Origin: Aliivibrio salmonicida LFI1238
GTDB lineage: Bacteria; Pseudomonadota; Gammaproteobacteria; Enterobacterales; Vibrionaceae
Assembly: GCF_000196495.1 (NCBI RefSeq)
Contig: NC_011312.1
Location: 434,001-498,000 of the forward strand
Direction: 5' to 3'
DNA: 64,000 nucleotides
In this document: positions 17,784 to 27,247 of the stretch, one piece after another
How positions within the stretch are numbered: the stretch's first letter is position 1
Layout of the letters: the number at the start of each line of letters is the position of its first letter
Position numbers and translations under genes: made by a program
Notes under the pieces: model-generated
Seen by the model: only the letters and a program-made list of their open reading frames with translations
What the model was told of the DNA's origin: nothing
Databases searched by the model: none

Positions 17784-18914
17784 TTAATCGGTCGGTGGAT
17801 ATTGAAGAGTGAGTTGTTTCTCTTCTTTCCATGCCGCCAATAGTTCTTTTATTTTTGGGGAGTGATGACCTTGTTTTTTTTGCAGTGCGCCAATTTCAAA
17901 TAATATTTTGTATTGAAGTAATAACGTGGAAAAAATCGTTTTGAGTGGGGTGTTTCTATCCCAGATATGTGCGGCTTCACTGCTCGCGCCATTAATCTCT
18001 AAAATGGTAAAATCATCGCCTTTCATTAAAGATTGAATGTCTTTGAATTTCACATCTAGCCTACCGTAGTGAAATCCCTCTAAATCATTAAAAATCTGAT
18101 CTAAACGTTCCGCCAATTGATCGGTGATGTATTGATTGCCATCTCTAAAGATAGAGCCTCGGCTATGGCTTCCAGCAAAGGCAAGTTGAAATTCTTTTCC
18201 TTCATCTAAAACCATGTTTATTTTTTTTTCATGACGGGGTAAATATAAGTGGGCTAATTGGCCCGCTCTGCTGTCGTTTTCGATTAATTGTTTTAATGTG
18301 CTGATGCCATCACCAACCACGAGGGGAGAGTACTTAAGCGTGATGGAAATTATGTTGCCTTTTTTCTCATTTGGGTAACGCACATAGAAAATCCCTGCTT
18401 CTGCTGCGTAAGGTGCTTTTTCTTGAATTAGAAATCGAGCATGAATAGGAAAAGAATTAAAATAATCACTTAACTGTTTTGGCGATTGAATTAATTTAAC
18501 GCCAACACCGCGACAGCCTAAATCGGGTTTAGCGACCACAGGAAAGGACAATTGATGTTGGTTCATTTCATCAATGGCGTTTTGAGTTTGTTGTAAAATA
18601 GGATCGTTCGTTGTTGTTATCGTCGTAAAAGGCGATATCCATTGCTGAGCGATTGGCCCTGCTAAGTTTAAAATATCGTGTTTAGATTCACCAACCATGC
18701 CACTTAATTTAATTGATGGGTTAGCAATAAGAGGCAACGTAAAATCAAAGTGTTTTAGGCCAAGAAAAAAACTCTGAATGACCACGGGCGTATAAAAAAA
18801 CCAACTTGGTAGAAATTCATAAGGAGACACACTTCGATGCGTGTCTGATTCGAGTTCTGGCATTCCTGCGTTTATATGACCTTTCGCTATTGTATTGATG
18901 GTGTTATTTGTCAT
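17784..18914 (-). CDS. ATP-grasp-domain ligase
   Basis: A 376-residue protein with an ATP-grasp fold: FPVVAKPDLGCRGVGVKL (Lys and glycine loop), RFLIQEKAPYAAEAGIFYV (adenine-binding Glu), YGRLDVKF and FTILEINGASSEAAHIWD (Mg-binding Asp and Glu-x-Asn). Such enzymes join a carboxylate to an amine or similar nucleophile through an acyl phosphate. It resembles D-Ala-D-Ala-ligase-type and cyanophycin-synthetase-type proteins only in this core, so the substrate is open. The start has AAGGAA 8 bases upstream and overlaps the DedA stop (TAATG). The context suggests a role in making or modifying a lipid or its amino acid head group. Confidence 0.78.
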   Translation of the reverse strand: MTNNTINTIAKGHINAGMPELESDTHRSVSPYEFLPSWFFYTPVVIQSFFLGLKHFDFTLPLIANPSIKLSGMVGESKHDILNLAGPIAQQWISPFTTITTTNDPILQQTQNAIDEMNQHQLSFPVVAKPDLGCRGVGVKLIQSPKQLSDYFNSFPIHARFLIQEKAPYAAEAGIFYVRYPNEKKGNIISITLKYSPLVVGDGISTLKQLIENDSRAGQLAHLYLPRHEKKINMVLDEGKEFQLAFAGSHSRGSIFRDGNQYITDQLAERLDQIFNDLEGFHYGRLDVKFKDIQSLMKGDDFTILEINGASSEAAHIWDRNTPLKTIFSTLLLQYKILFEIGALQKKQGHHSPKIKELLAAWKEEKQLTLQYPPTD

Positions 18915-19504
18915 TAGGTCAATTCCTTTGAAATTTTCTTTTTTGCTATTCGATTTGTGGCAAATAAAACCAATGTCATTATCGGTATTAATAACCATTG
19001 GTGCTCACTCGCTTTGATCCAACTGCTGCTACCTAAAAAATACACACTAGGAAACACGAGTGCAGTCCAAACGGCAGTAGCACTCATTACGGCAGTAAGA
19101 AAGGTAAGAACCCGAATATGGAATACACCACTTAAGGTAAAGCCTATTGTTCTAAGACCGGGGATAAATCGAATGATGAATAAATTAAGCATAGGATTAG
19201 ATTGGAGTTTTTTCCTTAAGTAACGCAAATGAGCGTTGGTTAAGGTTTTATATCTAAGTAGGCGAAAACGTGTAGAGAGCCGACCTAAAAAATACAAACC
19301 AAGATCCCCACTGGCAATACCAATAAAAGCGGCTAATAGGCCTATCATAGGCGTCACCATTTCTTGGGCTGATAAACTGGCGGCAGTCACAATGGCCAGA
19401 TCTTCCAATAGGTAAGAAAGTAAAATGATCCCCACAAAGATAGAGAGCTCTGAACTATGAGACGTAAACAGTGCTTCTTGTATATTTGCGACTAAATCAT
19501 TCAT
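18914..19504 (-). CDS. DedA-family membrane protein
   Basis: A 196-residue inner membrane protein. Typical DedA features are FVGIILLSYLLEDLAIVTAASL near the N terminus, GIASGDLGLYFLGRLSTRF and FIIRFIPGLRTIGFTLSG (the conserved F.RF.PG..R segment with its essential Arg), followed by two more hydrophobic helices. DedA proteins have been implicated in phospholipid translocation and membrane energetics. It is the first gene of the minus-strand run ending with the OlsF-like enzyme, and AAGGAAGAG precedes its ATG. This makes a lipid flippase role for the product of this cluster plausible. Confidence 0.85.
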   Translation of the reverse strand: MNDLVANIQEALFTSHSSELSIFVGIILLSYLLEDLAIVTAASLSAQEMVTPMIGLLAAFIGIASGDLGLYFLGRLSTRFRLLRYKTLTNAHLRYLRKKLQSNPMLNLFIIRFIPGLRTIGFTLSGVFHIRVLTFLTAVMSATAVWTALVFPSVYFLGSSSWIKASEHQWLLIPIMTLVLFATNRIAKKKISKELT

Positions 19505-19630
19505 AACTCTTCCTTCTGAGTATTTTTATTTAGAGTGGCACTCTATTAAAAAAATGTAAATATATGTTTCTCATTTGTTTTAATTTGAGCTTATGATTAA
19601 CAATAGGTTCCGTTTATATTTGGTTTATGT

Positions 19631-20044
19631 ATGAATAAAAGATTTTGGTTACACCTTGGCACGGCGATTGGGCTGTTTGGGTTTTTCTTTATTGCGGCTT
19701 TTGTTTTTCATATTTATGAAGTTTTTTACTTCTTTTCATTTTTGGCTTACGGCGTTTTAATTTTTAATCTATTAAGTGCCATTGTCTATGCGGATCAATG
19801 GTTTCATTATGTTCTTTGCAGTGTGCTATTAATTATTTTAGGGACGTTTGCATCGATAGATGTCTTATCCGCAAGGGATGAATTACTAACAAATTGGATA
19901 GAGGCGGAGTGGTTAGGGTTAACGGTCAAAAACAGTGATGATTACATTCAAGTTATTTTAATTCTAATTAATATTTTTACGGGAAGCTTGGCTGCCAATA
20001 CGCTATTTTATGGATTATGTAAAAAAAATAGCACCGTTAAATAA
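19631..20044 (+). CDS. Hypothetical membrane protein (137 aa)
   Basis: Four hydrophobic segments (about 6-28, 33-52, 57-75 and 105-128) make this a small integral membrane protein. I do not recognise a family. A charged stretch between the third and fourth helices (DVLSARDELLTNWIEAEW) is probably outside the membrane. It is divergent from dedA and convergent with cpdB, and its 3' end overlaps the cpdB terminator. The ribosome-binding site is weak. Confidence 0.62.
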   Translation: MNKRFWLHLGTAIGLFGFFFIAAFVFHIYEVFYFFSFLAYGVLIFNLLSAIVYADQWFHYVLCSVLLIILGTFASIDVLSARDELLTNWIEAEWLGLTVKNSDDYIQVILILINIFTGSLAANTLFYGLCKKNSTVK

Positions 20045-20054
20045 CGATGCTATC
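20021..20054 (-). terminator. Terminator of cpdB
   Basis: On the minus strand a stem of ATAGCATCGTT with AACGGTGCTAT runs directly into eight T residues. It overlaps the last codons of the plus-strand membrane protein gene. Confidence 0.8.
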
Positions 20055-20083
20055 TTATGTAATCAGAGTAAATCAGTATTGAA

Positions 20084-22054
20084 TTATTTACTTAGATTAA
20101 TGTTATAAACGGCAAAACCAACATCGTCTGTCGCGACTTGTTTCATTGGGTATTGACCATTATCTTTAATGAATTGAGTTGCCTTTTCTGTTGGTGAAGT
20201 TTCAAAACGGATATCCAGATTTTCCCCTCCTTCGATTGGAGCGAAAGACCAATTATTATCAGCACTTGGTTGAACTTGACCTTCCTCTTTACTTACTCGT
20301 GAAATGTAGCTAGCAAGAACGGTACGGTTTTCATCTGGAGAATCGAACGCGATAAAGTCCGTTCCTGTTCCTGGGAACTTGCCGCTGTAAGCTCGGTAAT
20401 TGTTAGTAGCTATAAGGAAATCTTGTTTCGCATCAATTGGTTTACCTTGGTAAGTAAGCCCTATAATTCGCTCTGAACCTTCGTTGATTAAGTTACAGTC
20501 ACCATCGTATTTCGCTGGTTGTGTTACGTTGATCTGATAATTTACGCCATCGATTACATCGAAGTTATAAGTACGGAAGCCATCCCAATCAATTAACTGT
20601 TGAGGAGCTGTGCTGTTGATGTCGATTTGTTTAAATTGACCAGCAGAACACTCAAGCCATTCTTTGACTTCTTTACCCGTTACTTTCATTGCAACAAGTG
20701 TATTCGGGTATAGGTATAAATCAGCCGCATTACGGAACGTTAATTGGCCTGATTCAACTTCAGTGAAGTTTGTTGGGTCATTTCCACGACCACCAGCTTT
20801 AAATGGCGCTGCAGCAGAAAGTACAGGAGTACCATCTAAATCAGGATCCCCTTGAATGAAACGTTCAACGTAATCTTTTTGTGCAAGGTTAACAATTTGC
20901 ACGGTTGGATCATCTTGAACTAAGGCTAGGAAGCTGTACATCACATCATCAGCTTTACCAATAGGTTGGTTAACAAATTCACGAGTGCCTTTATGATCCG
21001 CTTCTAATGCTTTAACAATCCCTTCATCAGCAGCAGCTAATGATTTGTTGTTTTCTTTATCAAAGATAGGGCGAGCTTCTGCTTGGCTTTTTGCAACAAT
21101 CCATTTGCCGTCTTTCTGTTCAAGCGTTAAATCCATCACACCAACATGGCTACCCCAACGTCCAGGCATCACCGCGGCAACGCCATTTATTGTGCCATTT
21201 ACGTTATCGATGCCTTGCATGTTATCAAACCCTTTTCCTGGGAAGACGGCATGAGAGTGACCAAAAGCGATCGCATCAATGCCTTCTACCTCAGATAAGT
21301 AGTAAGTCGAATTTTCTTCGCCTTGTTTATATGGATTAGTAGAAACACCTGAGTGAGGGATAGCGACAATGACATCTGCGCCTTCAGACTTCATTTGAGG
21401 AATGATTTCATTTGCGGTTTCAATGATGTCTTTTACGAAGACTTTTCCTTCAAGGTTTTTCTTATCCCATACCATGATTTGTGGTGGCACAAATCCGATG
21501 TAACCCACTTTAATGTAGTGTTCTACACCTGCGGTATCTTTAAATTTGTGCGTTTTAATAATGTATGGTTTGAAGTAATGTTCTTTTGTTTTTGCGTCAT
21601 ACACATTGGCATTGATGTAAGGGAAGTTGGCATCGTTAATGGATTCGGCTAAGAAATCTAAACCGTAATTGAACTCATGGTTACCGATGTTACCGGCATC
21701 ATAGCTTAATTGATTCATCGCTTTATATGCAGGGTGAACTTCCCCTTCTTCTAATCCTTTGTCTGCCATGTAGTCACCCATTGGACTACCTTGCAGTAAA
21801 TCACCATTATCAACTAAAACACTGTTTATCACCTCACCACGAGCTTCTTTTACTAATGTTGCAGTGCGCGCTAAACCAATTTTTTGCGATGGTTTGTCTT
21901 TGTAGTAATCGTAATCCATCAGATTAGTGTGGATATCCGTTGTTTCTACAATACGCAGTTTAATCACTTCATTTGTTTCTGCTGGTGTACAGCCTGAAAG
22001 GGTTAATAAGCCACCCAGTACTGCTAGCGATAGAGGTTTAATAGACAGTTTCAT
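20084..22054 (-). CDS. cpdB: 2',3'-cyclic-nucleotide 2'-phosphodiesterase/3'-nucleotidase CpdB
   Basis: A periplasmic bifunctional enzyme that opens 2',3'-cyclic nucleotides and dephosphorylates 3'-nucleotides so exogenous nucleotides can be used. The N-terminal signal is lipoprotein-like (SLAVLGGLLTLSGC), so it may be lipid-anchored. The metallophosphatase domain has VETTDIHTNL, VDNGDLLQGSP, GNIGNHEFNYG, IAIPHSG-type and GHSHAVFPG motifs. The C-terminal 5'-nucleotidase domain has YLYPNTLVAMKVTGKEVKEWLE and ATNNYRAYSG. The second ATG is used because GGAG lies 6 bases before it. Confidence 0.93.
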   Translation of the reverse strand: MKLSIKPLSLAVLGGLLTLSGCTPAETNEVIKLRIVETTDIHTNLMDYDYYKDKPSQKIGLARTATLVKEARGEVINSVLVDNGDLLQGSPMGDYMADKGLEEGEVHPAYKAMNQLSYDAGNIGNHEFNYGLDFLAESINDANFPYINANVYDAKTKEHYFKPYIIKTHKFKDTAGVEHYIKVGYIGFVPPQIMVWDKKNLEGKVFVKDIIETANEIIPQMKSEGADVIVAIPHSGVSTNPYKQGEENSTYYLSEVEGIDAIAFGHSHAVFPGKGFDNMQGIDNVNGTINGVAAVMPGRWGSHVGVMDLTLEQKDGKWIVAKSQAEARPIFDKENNKSLAAADEGIVKALEADHKGTREFVNQPIGKADDVMYSFLALVQDDPTVQIVNLAQKDYVERFIQGDPDLDGTPVLSAAAPFKAGGRGNDPTNFTEVESGQLTFRNAADLYLYPNTLVAMKVTGKEVKEWLECSAGQFKQIDINSTAPQQLIDWDGFRTYNFDVIDGVNYQINVTQPAKYDGDCNLINEGSERIIGLTYQGKPIDAKQDFLIATNNYRAYSGKFPGTGTDFIAFDSPDENRTVLASYISRVSKEEGQVQPSADNNWSFAPIEGGENLDIRFETSPTEKATQFIKDNGQYPMKQVATDDVGFAVYNINLSK

Positions 22055-22163
22055 AGTGTTCTCCAAAGGTTATGATCATAAAAGCGAAATCAAGATAACA
22101 GATTGATTGTATTGGAAATGTAATTGCTCTTTTAATGTGTGCACTTGATCTCGTTTCTATGTG

Positions 22164-22207
22164 CGTTAGGGTAACGAGTACGTTATGTATTTAAGTTGAC
22201 GTTAACG
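22164..22207. promoter_or_regulatory. Cluster of CGTTA/TAACG half-sites between cpdB and cysD
   Basis: Five CGTTA or TAACG words fall within 44 bases, at 22164, 22172, 22181, 22200 and 22203, the last two forming the palindrome CGTTAACG. The 379-base gap holds no gene I can support. The cluster could be an operator for the divergent cpdB and cysDNC promoters. The regulator is unknown. Confidence 0.35.
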
Positions 22208-22433
22208 TTGCAATGCTGGTGTTTATACGCACGCATCATCTTACTTTTCTGAATTTATATTTGTGAAACTGATAGGATTTTTAGAAATGGAATTGATATT
22301 AATGATATCCGTTAGTCTTAAATCGAATAAAAAATGAATTTTTAGAATTTCAGGTAATAAATGAAGACGTCTATAGTGGTTTTATTGGAATGAGAAATCG
22401 CCATCCCCAATTTAGCCTAAAGGACAATATTAC

Positions 22434-23342
22434 ATGGACGCAAAACGATTAACCCACCTCCAGCAACTTGAAGCGGAAAGTATTCATATTATCCGTGAAG
22501 TCGCCGCAGAGTTTGATAACCCAGTGATGATGTATTCCATTGGTAAAGATTCTTCGGTTATGTTGCATCTTGCTCGTAAAGCTTTTTATCCAGGAAAAAT
22601 TCCCTTTCCGCTTCTTCATGTTGATACGGATTGGAAATTCAAAGAGATGATTGAGTTTCGAGATAAAACCGCTAAAAAATACGGGTTTGACCTATTAGTA
22701 CACAAAAACCCTGAAGGGATAGAAATGGGGATTAGCCCATTCGTACATGGTTCTTCAAAGCACACCGATATCATGAAAACTCAAGGTCTGAAACAAGCGC
22801 TAAATCAGCATGGATTTGATGCTGCATTTGGTGGGGCTCGTCGTGATGAAGAAAAGTCTCGAGCAAAAGAGCGTGTGTATTCTTTCCGCGATAAAAATCA
22901 TACGTGGGATCCAAAAAATCAACGTCCTGAATTGTGGAATACCTATAACGGTCAAGTAAATAAAGGTGAAAGTATTCGTGTTTTCCCATTATCAAACTGG
23001 ACGGAATTGGATATTTGGCAGTACATTTATTTAGAAAGTATCGATATTGTTCCGCTTTATTTAGCTGAAAAACGCCCAGTAGTTGATCGTGATGGTATGT
23101 TAATCATGGTTGATGATGAGCGAATGGAGTTAAAAGAAGGGGAAAAAATTGAATACAAAGACATCCGCTTTAGAACATTAGGGTGTTACCCATTAACAGG
23201 GGCTGTGGAATCCAAAGCGAACACCTTGCCTGAAATTATTGAAGAAATGCTGGTTGCTACTTCCAGTGAGCGACAAGGGCGAGCCATTGATCATGACTCA
23301 TCTGGATCGATGGAACAGAAAAAACGCCAGGGTTATTTCTAA
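22434..23342 (+). CDS. cysD: Sulfate adenylyltransferase subunit 2 CysD
   Basis: The small subunit of ATP sulfurylase, which forms adenosine 5'-phosphosulfate from sulfate and ATP. At 302 residues it has family length and the PP-loop motif [17 protein letters not shown] near residue 30. [27 protein letters not shown] and the C-terminal RQGRAIDHD...KKRQGYF are as in E. coli CysD. It is the first gene of cysDN-permease-cysC and is followed by cysN after 28 bases. AAAGGACAATATTAC precedes its ATG. Confidence 0.97.
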
Positions 23343-23370
23343 ATATTAAATCAGGACAAGGAAGATAAAT

Positions 23371-24807
23371 ATGAACAGTGCAGTAGAACAAGAACTTGCA
23401 GAGTTAGGTATCGAAGCGTATTTAAGCCAACATCAACATAAATCAATGCTGCGTTTTTTAACGTGTGGTTCGGTAGATGATGGAAAAAGTACTCTTATAG
23501 GCCGATTACTTCATGACTCAAAACAAATTTATGCGGATCAACTGGAAGCCGTGCATGCTGACAGCCAACGCGTAGGAACGACTGGCGAACGCCCTGACTT
23601 AGCATTACTTGTTGATGGCTTACAAGCAGAGCGTGAGCAAGGCATTACGATTGATGTCGCTTACCGTTATTTCTCAACTCAAAAGCGTAAATTCATTATT
23701 TCTGATACACCAGGACATGAGCAATATACACGTAATATGGCAACGGGTGCATCAACGTGTGATGTCGCTGTTATCTTAATCGATGCTCGTAAAGGTGTGT
23801 TAGATCAAACTCGTCGCCATTCCTATATCGCGAATCTCTTAGGTATTCGTCATTTTGTGGTGGCGGTGAATAAAATGGATTTGGTTGATTATTCTCAATC
23901 TCGATTTGAAGAGATTAAAGAAGAATATGTAACGTTTTCTAAAAAACTTAATAATCCTAATTTGGATATTTCGATTCTGCCGTTATCAGCATTAGAAGGC
24001 GATAACGTAGTAAATCACAGTGCCGCACTTGCTTGGTATAAAGGTGCCCCATTATTAGAAGTGTTAGAAGACATTGATATTGATGCTGATAGAGGGAATG
24101 GTGAATTTCGTTTCCCTGTGCAATATGTTAATCGCCCTAATCTTGATTTCCGAGGTTTCTCGGGTTCTGTGTCTTCTGGTGAGATAAAGGTTGGTGATGA
24201 CATTATTGCTTTGCCGTCAGGTAAAAAATCAAAAGTAGCTCGTATTGTGACGTTTGATGGTGATTTACCTTCGGCGCAAGCGGGTCAGGCCGTGACTCTC
24301 ACACTAGAAGATGAAATTGATATTAGTCGTGGTGATCTATTGGTTAAATCGACATCCAATCTTACTGCAACGGATCAATTTAAAGCCGAAATTGTTTGGA
24401 TGACAGAAAAAGGGTTACAGCCTGGACGTCAATATGACATTAAAATAGCAGGCAAAAAAACGGTCGGTCAAATTGATGCTATCCATCATCAAGTCAATAT
24501 TAATAGCCTTGAGACGTTTGTTACCGATGAGTTACCTCTTAATGGTATCGGGTTATGTGATGTTTCATTAACTGAGGTGGTGAGCTTAGATCGTTATCAA
24601 GACTGTGCTGACACTGGTGGGTTTATCTTTATTGACCGTTTAACGAATGTGACAGTAGGGGCAGGCATGATCCAAAACCTATCTGAGTTGAGTGATGTCG
24701 CTCCTATCAATGATAATGTCAGTGCTTTTGAAGTGGAATTAAATGCGTTAGTTCGTAAGCATTTTCCACATTGGGGCGCGCAAGATATTTCGAAGCTCTT
24801 AAGTTAG
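23371..24807 (+). CDS. cysN: Sulfate adenylyltransferase subunit 1 CysN
   Basis: The GTPase subunit of ATP sulfurylase; GTP hydrolysis drives APS synthesis by CysD. The 478-residue protein has the EF-Tu-like G domain: GSVDDGKSTLIGRLLHD (P-loop, about 31-47), ISDTPGHEQYTRNM (G3) and VAVNKMDLV (G4), then two beta-barrel domains. There is no C-terminal APS kinase fusion, and a separate cysC is present downstream. The start has AAGGAAGAT upstream. Confidence 0.97.
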   Translation: MNSAVEQELAELGIEAYLSQHQHKSMLRFLTCGSVDDGKSTLIGRLLHDSKQIYADQLEAVHADSQRVGTTGERPDLALLVDGLQAEREQGITIDVAYRYFSTQKRKFIISDTPGHEQYTRNMATGASTCDVAVILIDARKGVLDQTRRHSYIANLLGIRHFVVAVNKMDLVDYSQSRFEEIKEEYVTFSKKLNNPNLDISILPLSALEGDNVVNHSAALAWYKGAPLLEVLEDIDIDADRGNGEFRFPVQYVNRPNLDFRGFSGSVSSGEIKVGDDIIALPSGKKSKVARIVTFDGDLPSAQAGQAVTLTLEDEIDISRGDLLVKSTSNLTATDQFKAEIVWMTEKGLQPGRQYDIKIAGKKTVGQIDAIHHQVNINSLETFVTDELPLNGIGLCDVSLTEVVSLDRYQDCADTGGFIFIDRLTNVTVGAGMIQNLSELSDVAPINDNVSAFEVELNALVRKHFPHWGAQDISKLLS

Positions 24808-24829
24808 AGTTAAGAGTAAGGTAATTACT

Positions 24830-26557
24830 ATGCCGTGGGAACAAGGATTCGTTCTAGCTTTATTAACTCTTATTATTGTGAGTTTATTGGCGAGTAAATT
24901 AAAACCAAGTGTGATTTTTGCAGGGTCTGCATTTATTGCCTTTATGGTCGGAATGATTGATTTGCCAAGCTTGGCAAAAAACTTTACTAATTCGTCATTA
25001 TTGACCTTGGTGTTATTGATCCTAAGTTCTTGTGCACTAGAAAAAACGCGCCTTATCAGTTGGGTAGGGCGTTATATTTCAGAGGGAAGGTTAGGGAGTG
25101 TGGTAGGTAAATTAGGTCTGTCGACTGCCTTACTTTCTTCTTTTACCAATAACACGGCCGTTGTGGTGTCATTAATTGGTGCTATCAAGCGTAATCAACG
25201 TCACGCGCCTTCTCGCCTTTTAATTCCTCTTTCTTATGCGGCTATTTTAGGCGGCACACTTACGCTTATTGGCACATCAACCAACCTAATTATTAATAGT
25301 TTTGTCGAAGATGCTGGTTTACCGAGTTTAAGCTTTTTTGCACCGACTGCGATTGGTTTAGTTGTACTTGCTGGCGGGTTATTAATTTTAATCCCATTAA
25401 GCTATTTATTGCCGCAATACGATGATGGTAGTCAAGATGAGTTACCTTACTTTTTAGAAGCTCGGGTTGAAGGGGCTTCTCCTTTAGTGGGTAAATCGAT
25501 CAGTGAGAATAATCTTAGAGCTTTACGTAAACTATTTTTAGCGGAAGTGATTCGAGAAGGAAGAACGATCACTTCTGTTGATCCTGACATGATATTACTT
25601 GCCGGTGACCGGTTATTGTTTTGTGGTGATATAGAAAGCGTGACCACGTTACAAGAAATTAATGGATTAACTTTATTTGGTCAGCATCATTTAAACGGTC
25701 AGAATTTAATTGAAGTGGTTGTCAGTCAGTCGGCTTCTATTCGTGGGAAAAGTATTAAATCGGCACATTTTAGAGAGCGTTTTGATGCCGTTGTTGTTGC
25801 TATCCGTAGAGGGCATGAGCGCCTTGAAGGCGGGCTAGGGAAAATAGAATTACAAGCTGGGGATACGTTAGTTCTTGTTCCTGGGAAAAACTTTGAACAA
25901 AGTAAACAACAGCTTAAAAGAGAATTTGTCATTATTAGTGATTTAGATTCTGCCGCAAAGTTGGATGGTGATAAAAGCACCTTTGTTCTATTAGGATTCG
26001 CGAGTGTTATCGCTGCGGCCTTATTGGATGTATTTCCGATCATTAAAGGGTTGTCAGTTTATTTATTAGCGATGTTTGCGTTTGGTGTCGTGAGCTTAGG
26101 TGAATTACGTCGTCGTTTTCCTATTGATATTGTTGTGATTGTTGGTGCGGCATTATCTATTGCTCAGTTAATGTTATCTTCCGGTTTGTCGGTTCAATTA
26201 GGTGACATGTTTATTGAATTATTTAATGGCTGGGGGGTGATGGGGGCATTGATTGCGGTTTACCTTATTACCTTAGTATTGACTGAATTGATCACCAATA
26301 ATGCAGCGGCTGCGCTGGCATTCCCCATTGGCTATAGCATGGCACTTGGTTATGGTGTTGATCCTATGCCATTTATTATGGCGGTATTGTTTGGAGCGAG
26401 TGCTAGCTTCATTTCCCCTTATGGATATCAAACCAATTTATTAGTTTTTAGTGTTGGTAATTACACTTTGCTCGATTACGTAAAAGTAGGGTTGCCAATG
26501 TCAATTATTTATTCGGTGTTAGTGCTGTCTTTAATCCCTCACTTTTTCCCATTTTAA
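24830..26557 (+). CDS. SLC13-family permease with TrkA-C domains
   Basis: A 575-residue transporter with two blocks of membrane helices separated by about 200 cytosolic residues. The cytosolic part holds two RCK/TrkA-C modules (VEGASPLVGKSISENNLRAL... and VSQSASIRGKSIKSAHFR...). The transport helices contain the paired SxT-like motifs of the divalent-anion/Na+ symporters (SSFTNNTAVVV, LIGTSTNLIIN, ELITNNAAAALAFPIG). Its position between cysN and cysC makes sulfate uptake the most likely role, inferred from context. It is 22 bases after cysN and 14 before cysC. Confidence 0.9.
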   Translation: MPWEQGFVLALLTLIIVSLLASKLKPSVIFAGSAFIAFMVGMIDLPSLAKNFTNSSLLTLVLLILSSCALEKTRLISWVGRYISEGRLGSVVGKLGLSTALLSSFTNNTAVVVSLIGAIKRNQRHAPSRLLIPLSYAAILGGTLTLIGTSTNLIINSFVEDAGLPSLSFFAPTAIGLVVLAGGLLILIPLSYLLPQYDDGSQDELPYFLEARVEGASPLVGKSISENNLRALRKLFLAEVIREGRTITSVDPDMILLAGDRLLFCGDIESVTTLQEINGLTLFGQHHLNGQNLIEVVVSQSASIRGKSIKSAHFRERFDAVVVAIRRGHERLEGGLGKIELQAGDTLVLVPGKNFEQSKQQLKREFVIISDLDSAAKLDGDKSTFVLLGFASVIAAALLDVFPIIKGLSVYLLAMFAFGVVSLGELRRRFPIDIVVIVGAALSIAQLMLSSGLSVQLGDMFIELFNGWGVMGALIAVYLITLVLTELITNNAAAALAFPIGYSMALGYGVDPMPFIMAVLFGASASFISPYGYQTNLLVFSVGNYTLLDYVKVGLPMSIIYSVLVLSLIPHFFPF

Positions 26558-26571
26558 TTCAAGGATGATAT

Positions 26572-27204
26572 ATGACTACGGAACAAACGAAAGAGCGCCA
26601 AGTAGTGAACGATGAAAATGTGGTTTGGCATCAATATTCGGTGACAAAAGAAACTCGCTCTGGTCTTAAAAAACAAAAGCCAGTGGTTCTTTGGTTTACG
26701 GGATTATCGGGAGCGGGTAAATCAACCATTGCTGGTGCATTGGAGGTGAAGCTTGCCGAACTTGGTTATCACACGTATTTATTGGATGGTGATAATGTTC
26801 GTCATGGTTTATGTAAAGATTTAGGCTTTTCTGATCACGATAGGCAAGAAAATATTCGTCGTATTGGCGAGTTGGCAAAATTGATGTCTGATGCGGGGTT
26901 AATCGTATTAAGCGCCTTTATTTCACCGCATCGAGCGGAAAGACAAATAGTCAGAGAGTTATTGCCTGAAAATGAATTCTTAGAAGTGTTTGTCAATACA
27001 TCACTTGATGAATGTGAAAAACGAGACCCAAAAGGATTATACAAAAAAGCACGGGCAGGAGAGATAAAACATTTCACGGGGATTGATTCTGATTATGAAC
27101 AACCGCTAAATCCTGATATTGATTTATTGGCAGGTACACAATCGATTGATGAACTAGTGGAGCAATGCTTGGCGGTATTAAAAGAAAAAAATATTATTCA
27201 ATAA
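26572..27204 (+). CDS. cysC: Adenylyl-sulfate kinase CysC
   Basis: Phosphorylates APS to PAPS, the substrate of CysH. The 210-residue P-loop kinase has GLSGAGKSTIAGALE (about residues 43-57), LDGDNVRHGLCKDLGFS, RRIGELAKLM, SAFISPHRAER and KKARAGEIKHFTGID. It is the last gene of the cysDN-permease-cysC operon. AAGGATGATAT precedes the ATG and a terminator follows. Confidence 0.97.
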   Translation: MTTEQTKERQVVNDENVVWHQYSVTKETRSGLKKQKPVVLWFTGLSGAGKSTIAGALEVKLAELGYHTYLLDGDNVRHGLCKDLGFSDHDRQENIRRIGELAKLMSDAGLIVLSAFISPHRAERQIVRELLPENEFLEVFVNTSLDECEKRDPKGLYKKARAGEIKHFTGIDSDYEQPLNPDIDLLAGTQSIDELVEQCLAVLKEKNIIQ

Positions 27205-27243
27205 GCACAAGCAGCAGGAGATGTTTTTCTTCCTGCTGTTTGT
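27205..27243. terminator. Terminator between cysC and the TIGR03899 gene
   Basis: GCAGCAGGA pairs with TCCTGCTGT, with flanking CACA/TGTG extending the stem around an 11-base loop. It separates two convergent genes. Confidence 0.65.
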
Positions 27244-27247
27244 GATG

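Noticed and set aside
20664..21927. Several plus-strand frames opposite cpdB
   Set aside because: They are antisense to a well-supported gene and look like low-complexity translations without domains.
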